Shown here one piece after another: positions 22,767 through 33,310 of a stretch of DNA of 64,000 nt. The notes below the pieces were generated by a model. It saw nothing but the letters and a program-made list of their open reading frames with translations. It did no database searches and was not told the DNA's origin. The stretch comes from Arctopsyche grandis (taxonomy: Eukaryota; Arthropoda; Insecta; Trichoptera; Hydropsychidae), in assembly GCF_051622035.1 (NCBI RefSeq), contig NC_135359.1, forward strand, positions 16,987,501 through 17,051,500. Reading direction: 5' to 3'. Position 1 is the first letter of the stretch, and every line of letters begins with the position of its first letter. Both the position numbers and the translations under genes were made by a program.

Positions 22767-23271
22767 TTGCTTGGGATGAAGGCCTCTTCAACAAGCTTCA
22801 ATTCGTCTCTGTTTTGGACCACACATTTTCCCAATTTCGTCCACTCATCTCCCCTGCGGCCTTCCTTGCTCCCTTTTTCATTCTCGCGGGTTCTAAATAT
22901 GTATTCAAGCACTTATTTCGTCCATCTATCGTATGTTCTTCTAGCTACGTGACCCGCTCATTGCTATTTCAATCTCTTCATCCTCACCAAATTATCAACC
23001 ACCCTTGTCATACTTCTAACACACGTATTCCAAGTTACGTTTTCACGTATTTCACGTTATGCCAAGCATACTGCGTCCCATACTTCGAGTGCATTGGACT
23101 TCGTGTAATATTTTGCAGCATTCTGGCGTTCAATGCCCAATTTTCGCATATGTCAACACTGGCAAGACACACTGATCTTTTCCTTCAGGCACAATGGCAT
23201 TTAAGATTATTTGATGATATTTCTCGACTATTTTCCATGAGTACATTTTTTGTCCTGCTCTTTTAGGTAGC
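22767..23271 (-). mobile_element. RTE-type retrotransposon 3' fragment, copy 1
   Basis: On the - strand this matches the RTE C-terminal region seen better at 60165-60425. Its + strand begins GGATGAAGGCCTC and continues with ACACATTTTCCCAATTTCGTCCA, encoding on the - strand the W.GHVARR-like and GRP-type blocks, with many frameshifts. It is interrupted at 23272 by the hAT-like element. The + strand frames here are spurious. Confidence 0.65.
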
Positions 23272-23507
23272 CTCACAGGCAGGGCTCGAAATCGAAATTT
23301 TCACGAATGGGAGCGCTCAATAATTTTCAAACCATGATTTTGATTTTTTTATTGTGCCTATTACGAATATGTACATTACGTCTCTGTCACTAGACATTTT
23401 TTACATTATTTCACTAGACATTTTTTCACCTGAGGTAAAAGGAAAAATTTGCGCCGCTATGTAATTTTATTTCTTAATCAGAAATAAAATATTATCCTTA
23501 TTCAATA

Positions 23508-23575
23508 CTAGTGAATAGCCCGATGAAATATCATCGCATGGGTATAAAATTATTATATACCCGTATAAAACTAAA
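23508..23575 (-). mobile_element. Helitron 3' end, GATGATATTTCATC family
   Basis: Read on the - strand it ends CCCATGCGATGATATTTCAT, then CGGG ... CTAG with T following. The short hairpin CGATGA/TCATCG just before CTAG is the standard Helitron terminus. The same terminus occurs at 31765-31801. The 5' end was not found. Confidence 0.6.
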
Positions 23576-23794
23576 AAAAAAATCCGGAACCGGAACCGCT
23601 ATTTTCGTAGACTCTCATAGATAGTTTTCAATTCTTTATTTGTAATAATTTTCAATTCTTAAAGTTAACGTTAACAAAATGTAGTATTTTCCGATTATAC
23701 ACAAACGGTCATTGACCTCGTAACGTTGAATATTATTATTACACATAACAAATTACGTACATATATGTACATATGATGTGTATTTGCAACACGT

Positions 23795-23890
23795 ATTCTG
23801 GGCGAGGATATGGCGTGCGACGCGAGCTCGTGAGGGACATTGCGTTTGGATCGGAGGGTCCGAGGTTCGATTCCCGGCACCCGCGGTGAA
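23795..23890 (+). repeat. tRNA-like SINE head
   Basis: It contains a good RNA polymerase III B box (GGTTCGATTCC) at about 23863 and an A-box-like segment upstream, but no clean cloverleaf. This is more likely a SINE head than a functional tRNA. It lies inside the hAT-like element. Confidence 0.4.
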
Positions 23891-24233
23891 TGAAATCAAT
23901 TTTTTTCTCGAATATCGTCAAAATATAAATAATTTAAATTATAATTATAATTTAATTGAAAATAAATACATAAAAAAATGGTTCAAAACCTCGCTAAATG
24001 AAATTATTAAAATTACGTATTTTTATATGGCGAGAAGGAATATTTCAATTAATGTTTAAAAAAAAAGGCGAAATGAAAAATTGGATTTGGCGTGATGTCC
24101 GAGACCATTAGCTCAATTTAGACCCATATTCAGGCTATTTGGGGTGATTGGTTCGAGTCGCGACAAAGTCGTCTCGTCGAAAAATGAATTAATCGATTTT
24201 TATCGATTCGTTCATTATGTTCGGCGAGAGTTA

Positions 24234-24234
<1 letters not shown>

Positions 24235-24283
<49 letters not shown>

Positions 24284-24291
24284 ACACACAC
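24235..24291. repeat. (CA)n microsatellite
   Basis: About 28 CA units, with one CC interruption near 24282. It follows another B-box-bearing (GGTTCGAGTC) SINE-like segment at about 24105-24230. Confidence 0.95.
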
Positions 24292-24693
24292 AGATTACCG
24301 TCTTTATATATATGATGTTCAAAAGCATGCGCTACAGGTGAAATTTTTTTTCGAATGTTTGAAAAACCTCGGGGGAAGAATATGAGGTCAATGGGCCACT
24401 GTTCGAAGAAGAGTATCTTCAAAAGTCTTCATTTGTACATATTTATGTAAATACAGTATATTTATTCATAATTGATTGACATCTTTGTGACATTGTAAGG
24501 AGTCACGGTTTCTCAAATTAATCATTACTGATTTACTAGATACGTTCACTAAATTAAATTTTCTCATCTCACCCGATTTTTAAATTTACCAAAGGATAGG
24601 ATTTTTCACCAGAGGGAGCGTTACGTTTCTGGATTTCACGAAAGGGAGCGACGTTCCCATCCGCTCCCGTCAATTTCGAGCCTTGCTCACAGG

Positions 24694-25800
24694 AACAAAC
24701 CGGAAGCTGAAAGATCGATAAAATGTGGAGTTAAACTTGGGATCTGCTTAAAATTATCCGTTTCTAAAATTTAATTCCCAAAGATGGGTGGGGGGGGGGG
24801 GGACGTTTGCCCCTATCCCCCCCCCCCCACTCCAGGAATTTGTATGGGGGCGACTCAAAAGGTTAGGCTAAATGATCGAGCTTAAAACAGGTTTACTTTG
24901 TCAAGATATTGAGATCCCGACCTAATTTGAGATAAGTGGAACAGAAGAAGTTCAATCTTCCAAGAGAAATTAATCTAAACTTTCATCAAATCATGAACGA
25001 GGCAGATCATGTTTGTCATCGCGACATTTGTAGATAGATTATATGTAATTCTGAAAGTTGACCATCCATTAGCAGCGCAAAACAAACAGTTTGGTATTGG
25101 AGCGTGACTGTTACTTTATTGCACCAATTTGAGGAATATTTTACAGAACTACTCGTAGAACTAGAGGTAGTGGAGAAAGTTCTTATAGGAGTTTAATATC
25201 TAATGGCTTATTCGTTAAGGGAAATACATATGTATGTATACCCAAGTTTAATATGTCGTGTGCAACGTTGCAATGTTAACGACCTTTCCGCGTCGCCAAA
25301 CTCTCAACACAGTGGGATAGGTTACGATCGAGTGCTTTGGCATATGTTTAATTACATATAAACAATGGGTTTCAGCTGAGGTTTGGGTCGTTGGCATTTT
25401 TTTATACGTAAGTATCAATTGAACTAACAGCTTCCTCTCTGTACTGTGGGTCCGCGTCCTGTTCATTGATAGTGTTAAATAAAAAATCATTTTCCGGTGT
25501 AATGAATTAAACTAATAATCTGTTAATTATGTGATAGTGCACGAATGTGTTATGCTAAACGATACTTTGGTTAACATTGTGACTATTCACACGCGAGTGC
25601 ATAATTGAATTTTAACAATAAAACCGAGTTCACATGATTCTGGCCAATGAATTGATTCATTGTACATATTGGACAAAAAGGTCCAATAAATTGTAGGTAC
25701 ATATATGTATATGTAGACATATATGTATATGTAATACGTATCATTAACATTTATATCCTGCTAGTCAAAATTCTGACAAGGGTAATTGACATATCGTAAA
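24694..25800. other. Gene-free stretch with G- and C-runs
   Basis: A run of 13 G at 24790-24802 faces a run of about 12 C at 24817-24828. Otherwise AT-rich with no supportable gene. The - strand frame at 25490-25248 has no family features. Confidence 0.45.
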
Positions 25801-26000
25801 GAGGGATATTGAAATGACAATGGGTGGGTTACGTGAAAGGTAGACAAGATAAGTGCTGGAATAGTATCAGAGAGAATATAAAAGTGGATGAAATTAGAAA
25901 AATGTGTGGGGTGAAATGGGTGAGAGTTGTGCAAAACAGAGAAGAATGGAAGCGTGTTGGAGAAACCTTCATCCAGCAGCGGATGGTTAGTGATGATGAT
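25800..26000 (+). mobile_element. RTE-type retrotransposon 3' fragment, copy 2
   Basis: The + strand frame encodes IRKMCGVKWVRVVQNREEWK and ...GETFIQQRM, the typical C-terminal end of RTE-clade reverse transcriptase proteins, and ends in a GATGATGATGA tail. Only the last about 60 codons remain. Confidence 0.75.
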
Positions 26001-26214
26001 GACTCAAAATTTGTCGTGGTTTGTTTTGATTTTTACCCGTAGATTCATTTTTGAGTTTTTTTGCCATATTTAGTCAGACGAAAAAGATTCATGGGGGTTC
26101 AACTACTTTTATTCCAATTCAAGTTGAAATAATGATAGATGCAAATATAGATCAAATAAAATTTTATTAATTAAATAAAATTGGTTTCCTTTACTGAATT
26201 TATTAAATGTGAAT

Positions 26215-26590
26215 GGTAAAACATTTTTAAATATTCTAGTAAGTGTATATTTAGTTCGTTCATGAACCTACTAGTCTGTTCATACACGAACCAATCTGAC
26301 CAGTTATAGTGTACGAAAAAGAGCAAATTTGACAAACGAATTATAGTATTATCAATCATTTGTCCCATCCTATTTTAATATTAGTGAATATGGGAATTGT
26401 AGCAACGTTGTAATGCGGTTTCCTTGGAATTTCTCATTTCAAATACAAAGGTTTTGACAGTTAAAAGTTTCATGCCATACCTGATAGGAGTCTATTTGAC
26501 TGTTAACACTTAAACTAAAACCAATAGTTTGTTTATGAACAAACTAGTATATTCATGAATGAACCGGATTTAACATTTGTACTCTCTTGT
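26215..26590. mobile_element. MITE with ACAGTCC-type ends, copy 2 (diverged)
   Basis: The interior blocks GGTTTTGACAGTTAAAAG, ATGCCATACCTGATAGGAG and AACCAATAGTTTG match, inversely, the element at 14274-14703. GTTCATGAAC palindromes flank it. Terminal repeats are decayed. Confidence 0.55.
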
Positions 26591-26599
26591 AAGTCTAAG

Positions 26600-29080
26600 G
26601 ATCCCAAATCTGAATATTGGAATACTAATTAAGAAATTTTATTTTTTTACTTTCAATCTCTTAAATTTTTAATAACATCTTGACCTTTCTTACTTCATCT
26701 AAATAATTTAAAACTACTATTCGATATTTGAATATTTGGGACTCGTAACTTTAACATATTCAATTATAGATACAAGATTAGCTCGTTTAATAATATACAT
26801 AGGATGAGTTTAAAAGTTCACAAATAATATACATAAATACATCTCTTAAATATAAATATTCTTATTGCTTACATACTAAAATAGATTAATTGTGGATTCG
26901 AATACTTTGCATGTTACTTGAAATGTTCAGGGATGAAGAGGAAATGATAAGTTATTTTTAGAATTAGTTCTTTAAAAAATAAACAAAACTTGTTGAGTAA
27001 CTTTATTAGATAAACTAATTATCAGTTAGATCACGTTTTCTTGTTACCCACATTATTAGACAGGTAAACTGATGTTGGGTGTGTGTGTTTGATCTATCGC
27101 TTATGCATTTACCATTCACATACTGAACGAGCATACGCAATGAACGTAATTATTTTATTGTTAAATATCGCCATACGTCCATGAAACTTAGCAGTAAGAT
27201 TTGATTAAATGGTCAATTGTTCTTTAAATTAAATTGAATGTCCGCTAATTATTATTTGTTTACACGCGTGTGCGATTTTCGCGAACAATAAGAATTCACC
27301 TGATGCAATTAAAAATGCACAAGCCACAAAGAAACGGACCGATTATCCGGGCATCGGGTTCGGTAATATAATATAAGATGCGAGCACACACAACTGGTTG
27401 CGTTATGGCGTACATAATTGAATAACAACGTAAATAATGGCTTCATTGTTGGGAACTTACCATCAAAATTTGGAATGACCGGCTTCAATGCTCCATACAG
27501 ACTGGATACAAGTCGTTTATTTGTGTGAATTGTGCACAAATTAATGTTTATGGTTCATAAAATTTGTTTTCAACGTTGATTAGATCGGTACAAGTTGTAT
27601 GATCGTGTTAGAGATTAGTTTGATCTAACGAAACGGGGTAATTGAACACCTGAGTGGGGTTGTACGTGCATATATGTATGTAGTATATGGCTTGTAACTG
27701 TTTCGTAATGTCATATTTCACATCGAGTTTGAATTGCAATTATTACGCTGCGTAAATTAGGGTCGAGTTGATGATCTTAGCAGAGGTTCGAGCATCATCA
27801 GTTGCGTTGACCAACAGTCACGAGATCAATTTAACTTTGGTGGAGAAAGTGATGATGTGACTTCGTGATTTTGGTTAATTATGTGATACTTGAAGCTGTT
27901 CGCGAATTATTTTTGAAACATCTTTTTTAATATGCATAGTCAACCTTCTTATAACGCGTTGGATTGGTTCAGTAAAAGGATCTAAGAAATGTAAAAAAAT
28001 AAATGAAAGAAAGGAGGCGTTAAATTATGTCATGTTTTCTAATAATTCCATTATTCTTCTTTCTCTTTTACTTTTTCTGCGGAACTGGTCTAGCGCATTA
28101 TAGGAGAGTTAATCAGTATATGATATTCTAAAGCAGATATCTTTCCATGTATGAAGGCTCACCCAAAAATTCCCACAGTGATGGCACAAAGCAATTTGTT
28201 CAAGTTTGAAATATTTTTGAAAGAACCGATGGTTTTTGAGTATTTTATACATATGTACGTGTGATCCAAATCGGCATTTTGTTAGGAATTTTTAGGTTGT
28301 TTTATTAAAAGGAAAGCTATCTAGGAGATCAATGTAATGATTAAAGAGCGGACCAACTTTGCGCCCTTCATTGTTCATTGTTCGCCGTGCTTTGTTCATT
28401 TTTATGATGAACCTTTTTTTATGCTCTCTAGCTTTGTAGTTTGGGTCTGCTTGGAGTTGATGGAGATTTCTCTCAAAATTATGTAAATACTAATGATGCA
28501 ACTAAAAATACACATAGGTTATTGAGACGGCACCGTTCAAAATTTGATTATGAATAAAAAACGTAAAGGAGGTATGTAAAAAAGAAAGCAAGATTTCGGT
28601 TTCTTTGGATTTTAATGATCGGCGATTTTTTCTAGTCATGAAAATAATTTACCAATTCCTACGCTAGACGACTTGGATTTCACGCCCACACACGCGACAG
28701 AAAACATATTGTCGTGTTTTTATATTATCAAAATAAATCTATACATACATAGATAGATACTTTGTCTTGTGTCATCGGCCACGATGACCCGAAGCAGTCG
28801 TCCTTGGTGACTATAGTTATGACCTTTGCATCGAACTTGAATTTTGCCGCTTAAAATATCAAAGTTTCGTTTTCCGAAACATCTTAAAATATCAAAATGC
28901 ATATAAAGATCATCTTTGTCTAAGAAATACATTTTTAACATCAAAAAATTTCTATAATGTAGATTTCATATAATGAAATTTCACAAATTTTCTTTTTCAT
29001 GCATATTCAATTCAACTATGAGTGCATAACAAATTGTGTATCTTATAAAATAAAGATAGATTTTTTCATATTTATAATAT
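26600..29080. other. 2.5-kb gene-free stretch
   Basis: I see no coding region, RNA gene or bounded repeat. The - strand frames at 27539-27309 and 28944-28720 lack family features. The sequence is AT-rich with occasional TATGTA runs. Enhancers or unrecognised old repeats could be present. Confidence 0.4.
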
Positions 29081-29081
29081 A

Positions 29082-29441
29082 CTAGTGGTTTTACCCGGCT
29101 TCGCTCGGTATTTGTAATATAAACCGCTTAAACATGACTAATCTAATAGTAAACATTTTATTAAATTTATTTGAATATTCATTTGTTTTTTTTTATTAAA
29201 TTGACTGTCACGAACAAACAAACATATACATATACTAAATCTCTTTCGAAATTATATGTATACCAGAATCCGGCGGTACCCCCGGCGCCCCTCGGGACTT
29301 CGCCCCCGGGGCTTTCGAATCCATTGAATCGGCGCCTATGAATCGAAAAAAAAAGTCGAATGTGTTGTTTACGAACCAACATTACCAATATGCATATATA
29401 CATATATACATGCAAAGTCTTTTTCGAAATTATATATTAGA
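29082..29441 (-). mobile_element. Short Helitron, CCGGCTTCGCTCGG family
   Basis: On the - strand it starts TCTAATATATAATTTCGAAA at 29441 and ends CGAGCGAAGCCGGG ... ACTAG at 29082, with a T after the end on that strand, as expected for A|T insertion. It is longer (360 bp) than the 160-210-bp copies near 59.4-59.9 kb. The extra part is a CG-rich block near 29265-29320 and a second copy of the 5' subterminal motif at 29240. Confidence 0.7.
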
Positions 29442-29597
29442 TGTATGTAAACTAGAGAACATAGTTGATATCCCAACAAGGTAAACAATTATTAAACAAT
29501 TTACAAAAAATGGAACTACGTAAGTAACTCAAATAACTGTACAATATTTTTTTTTATATAAATTACATAATTTCATCTAGTATTTTTAATAAATTAA

Positions 29598-29680
29598 TAT
29601 ACCGGCTCAGTGATTAGAGCATAATGCTAACAACTGAGGGGTCACGGGTTCAATGCCTGACCACCACCTACTCAGATTAC
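29598..29680 (+). repeat. tRNA-derived SINE head
   Basis: It has A box GGCTCAGTGATTAGAGC and B box GGGTTCAATGCC with tRNA-like spacing. The same head precedes the SINE body in the 36.1-kb and 48.3-kb copies. The SINE body is missing here, where the sequence changes at about 29680. Confidence 0.55.
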
Positions 29681-29705
29681 TCTTCTACTATTATAATTGT
29701 GTATA

Positions 29706-29972
29706 TGTTACAGTCGAAGTGTATTTTTAGTTGTAATATACATATTACAACTGGCGTTTTAGCTCATTCATATTTGAATACAATTCCCACTAGTAAATTA
29801 TATCTCTACAATCTTTCAACCATTTGCGCCAGTTGTAATATAACAGTTGAGTGTTGACAGCTCTGATGTTTTTTAGAATACTTAAGAATTCAATAATGCG
29901 TTAATATTTGCTAGATATTACGAATAAAGGTAATGAGTACCGTATTACGATATTACATCAACTGTAACATAT
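29706..29972. mobile_element. Possible MITE with GTTACAGTC...AACTGTAAC ends
   Basis: GTTACAGTCGAAGTGT at the left resembles the ACAGTCC-end MITE family. The right side ends in AACTGTAACAT. The interior contains a local palindrome TTGTAATATACATATTACAA. The assignment is weak. Confidence 0.35.
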
Positions 29973-29979
29973 ATTCTAA

Positions 29980-31311
29980 AAATGTACGAATTTGGCCATA
30001 GGTGTCGCCTTGGGGTAATCCGTTATAGTACCATGGTAAATATTTTTTTTTTACATAAAATAATAAATATATATGTATGTATATCCTTTCAAATGAAAGT
30101 TTTGTAAGGATTGTCACCACAATTATATGATGATCTAAGTTTACTGTGGTTACAATTTCCGCTACCTAATGGAAGTCATGTGTTTCGTGACGGGTGTGCA
30201 TCGCGTGAAAACTGAAATGATCTAATCATCTCGTCTTGCTCTCCTCACTGCAACGGCACATTTTATTGCATTTCAGTTATACAATAATGAATTATTCTGC
30301 ACACGCATGGAAAAGAAAGGCCGCGATCAATGCGAACCAGCTCTTAGATTGCACTGACCAGTTATTTTTTTTTCTCAAAATTGACGGTCATATTGGATGT
30401 TGTGCAACATCGTCTATAATTCTACATACATACATCTTCAATGTCATGTTCCGCATATTGAGGCTACAATTTTTCAAATTTAAATGCCTTGCACGTAATT
30501 ACAGCCTTAATTTTTGAGAATAGCTCTTTGTACTTTGACATTCGCCACGAGCGTGACATACAAGTTTTGGATTTGAGCAGTTTAGTCTAGTGCAAGTTTC
30601 GCACTAGACTAAACTGCTCGGTGGGTTCAGGATCCAAATTAAAGGCCAAATTCGCTTCATAGAATTTATTCAACGATTCGGGAGGTCCACACGTAACCAC
30701 CGCTCACTCAAGAATAATCTGATCTACCGTGTTTACCTCCTTATAAAGGACAAGTTGCCCACCCCAGCTTCCCCGATACATTTACGTATCTATTGTCTAG
30801 GCACGGAAAGGTCTACCGTGGTGAGTCAATTGTTCTGTGAAAACTCCAGCGTATCCTTTGTTCGGGCACTTACTGAGTCCCGTTAGCTTAATCCAGGGTC
30901 TATATTGTTCACGTTACAGTATGTACAGTATTATACACGTTACAGTATGTATTTACATAATTTTCAGACATGATAATTCGATATACTCAATATATAAGAT
31001 ATATAATACCGCTATTCTGTGCGTCTGTCTGAGATAACTTTCGCCGTACTTCATATAATAGTCGTTTCGATTCGATATACATATGTACATCACAGCTAAA
31101 CCACTGCCAAAACGTATACGAATATAATAACAAAAGAAAAAAACTATATACTATTTGTTACCATTGTTTCCTCTATGCAAATAGATGGCGCTAAGTCTCT
31201 GGGCGTTTATCGCCATCTATTGAACATTTATTTAATTAATTAATTTTTCTATTGGTGTTTTATATTGTTTACGTGTAGGTAGGTATGTAGTAGTTATTAC
31301 CATTTTTTAAA
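29980..31311. other. Gene-free stretch with a perfect hairpin
   Basis: It contains a perfect 19-bp hairpin at 30575-30619. A somewhat GC-richer block with TATAAAGG and CACCGCTCACTC (30620-30900) could be a fragment of an LTR-type element, but I could not support this. No gene was recognised. Confidence 0.4.
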
Positions 31312-31648
31312 TCTATATATTGTATATAAAAATGAATGTCTGTCTGTGTGTCTTGAATAGGCTCCTAAGCCACTGAACCGATTACGATGGAATTTTCAGG
31401 ATTTGTTGTATGCATGCCCGGGAAGATTACTGTGAAAAAAATACGCGCAAAAAGGAGAATGGAAACGGGAAAAACGGGAATGAGTGTCACTGCAACGATA
31501 TAATTTCAAATGTTTTCGCGTCGCGACCAACGTGTTCGCTGTCTGCATTTTTCCGACAAATGAGAACGAGAACTTAAACGGGAACGAGAACGGGAACGGG
31601 AATTGTATGCGTTATTGTGGCATTGCAACGCATGCCGGGCTCAGCTAG
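31312..31648 (+). mobile_element. Complete short non-autonomous Helitron
   Basis: It begins TCTATATATTGTATATAAAA, then ATGAATGTCTGTCTG, and ends GCATGCCGGGCTCAGCTAG. An A precedes it and a T follows it, so ends and insertion site are textbook for Helitrons. Near the 3' end is the GC-rich hairpin GCAACGCATGCCGGG. It has 337 bp and no coding capacity. The clean ends suggest a fairly recent copy. Confidence 0.85.
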
Positions 31649-31649
31649 T

Positions 31650-31801
31650 TAAATATAAATATTAAATTAAATATATTTAAAAGGTATTTGAAAAAAATTC
31701 GACCGCGTGCGGATCGAACACAGAACTGACACATTTATTTTAATTTAATAACTTAATATGCCAACACCCATGCGATGATATTTCATCGGGTACAATACTA
31801 G
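31650..31801 (+). mobile_element. Helitron 3' part, GATGATATTTCATC family
   Basis: It ends CGATGATATTTCATCGGG ... ACTAG followed by T. The terminus is the same as at 23508 in inverse orientation. It lies directly after the complete Helitron. The 5' end was not identified. Confidence 0.55.
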
Positions 31802-31924
31802 TGTAAGATGTTTACAATCATCGGTCACTGATACAGTTCGCGTATTTGTTTCTCATACATTTAATGTCTACCCAGTAGAATTTTTAAAATACGCCCTCGT
31901 GAAGTGATTATGGATATGTACATA

Positions 31925-32355
31925 TAGCTAGCAGCATAGCTCGGACGTTAAGCTTCTGCTTACCGTCAAGAAGGTGCCGGGTTCTATCCCTGAATGAAAA
32001 TGAATTTTTCAGAGTATGCTGTTGGTCAGACCTGGATTTGTGACTCCAGGTTGATCGTTTCCTATCAGAGTTTGCCAATTTTCTCTGATTTCATTGTTGA
32101 AACGGTTCCCGGAAAAAAAAATTGGCTAAAAATCCTTCCTACCTACTATGTCACCACTATTTGAAATTTGATGGATGTACAATAAGAATTTATGTACAAT
32201 TCATAGATGTCTCGTTAATTTGCGAGTTTTTTCAGTGTCTCGCAATTCAACGAATTATAATAAAAAAATGCTGCATTTGTATTTGTAATTGGCCAGGAAG
32301 GCGCATTGGGATTTTCCTGTAAGGCCTTCCTGGTATATATGTAAAATAAAAAAAA
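31925..32355 (+). repeat. SINE, fullest copy of an unrecognised family
   Basis: A tRNA-like head has A-box-like AGCTCGGACGTTAAGC and B box GGGTTCTATCCC. The conserved body runs from GACCTGGATTTGTGACTCCA through GATCGTTTCCTATCAGAG to GAAACGGTTCCCGG. Next come TTGGCTAAAAATCCTTCC and a tail that folds back on itself (CCAGGAAGGC ... GGCCTTCCTGG), then an A-rich end. Related copies are at 47055-47368, 48250-48410 and inversely 36120-36310. An insertion of about 75 bp near 32165-32240 distinguishes this copy. Confidence 0.7.
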
Positions 32356-32359
32356 TAAA

Positions 32360-33310
32360 TATGTATGTATTCGCGTGAATTTTGAGATTGCTCTTGTAAT
32401 GAATTCAAGTCGATGCTTTGTCTGCCCCGTGTCTCCATCATGGCCTCATTGGCATTTCGAACAGTTTAAGCGCACATCCACATTCATCAGAATGTATGTG
32501 GTGTCCACAATTAAGTGTAAGTGGCAATCAAATGCGACGACACAGTTATGGCGAGATACCGTGTTTTGTTTTTTGGTCCAGAATGTTCCGCTGAGCTTTA
32601 TCTGGTGAATACAGCAGATAACGCTGGGTCACCATGGGTATATTCATATATTCGCCGCTATCGTCATTTTTTGCATCTCGTTAGCAGATCGCATTCCTTA
32701 TACGAATGTACATATGTATATTTGCTTCTTTCTATATGTAGTTGCATTGAATTGGTGGATATTTCGAAATAATCTTATCATACGGACTAAGACTTAAAAG
32801 AAATGTTTTCTCTCATATCATGTCACTAGATGACTATTACTAGATATTACTAGATGACATGGTGAAAATATAGGAGAATCTATAGGAAGATCGCACGTCT
32901 GTATGTATGTTCTGTGTAATCATCCAAATGTGAATGTTTGAAGAACATTACTGCAAATGTTTATTTTGCATACAATGAGAAGTTTACTTAAATAAAAATT
33001 AAGATTTTGCACGTTGAGCAGTGGACAAAAACTGCTGCTGAAATTGATATTTTTTTTCTGATACGCACATAATACAATAGTTTGGCAAAAAAATTGCAAA
33101 TTGTTTGAGAAATAAATAAATATAATAAAAAAATACTTACATATGTGTGAAAAAGTTACTGTAATTGAATACATATATTGAAGCTAGTTTGAGTGCATAG
33201 TGAAGCGACACAATGCGGCTGGAAGTAGTTTATTTTAATTTTAAATCCTGCTTATTGTTCATAAATTATTTTGACTAATCAATAACTATTTATACAGTGA
33301 TTATTGTCTA
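32360..33310. other. Gene-free stretch
   Basis: No supportable gene. The short frames on the + strand (32375-32772) have no recognisable features. The sequence becomes AT-rich toward the retroelement tail at 33311. Confidence 0.4.

Larger units (their letters stand above)
23280..24685. mobile_element. hAT-like element, 1.4 kb, non-autonomous, with nested inserts
   Basis: Inverted ends CAGGGCTCGAAAT and (inverse) CAAGGCTCGAAAT are flanked by perfect CTCACAGG repeats at 23272-23279 and 24686-24693, an 8-bp target duplication. TIR form and duplication length are classic for hAT. Subterminal GGGAGCG motifs occur near both ends. The inside holds a Helitron 3' end at 23508, two tRNA-like SINE heads (about 23800-23885 and 24105-24170) and a (CA)n tract. 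No transposase is left. It interrupts an RTE fragment. Confidence 0.8.

Noticed and set aside
23795-23890. Possible tRNA gene
   Set aside because: The B box is good but no cloverleaf or CCA-less acceptor stem pairs properly. It lies inside a transposon, so a SINE head is more likely. The B boxes at 24150, 29640 and 48290 are treated the same way.
29179-29415. - strand frame with GGEVPRGAGGTAGFW
   Set aside because: Generated by the CG-rich interior of the Helitron at 29082-29441.
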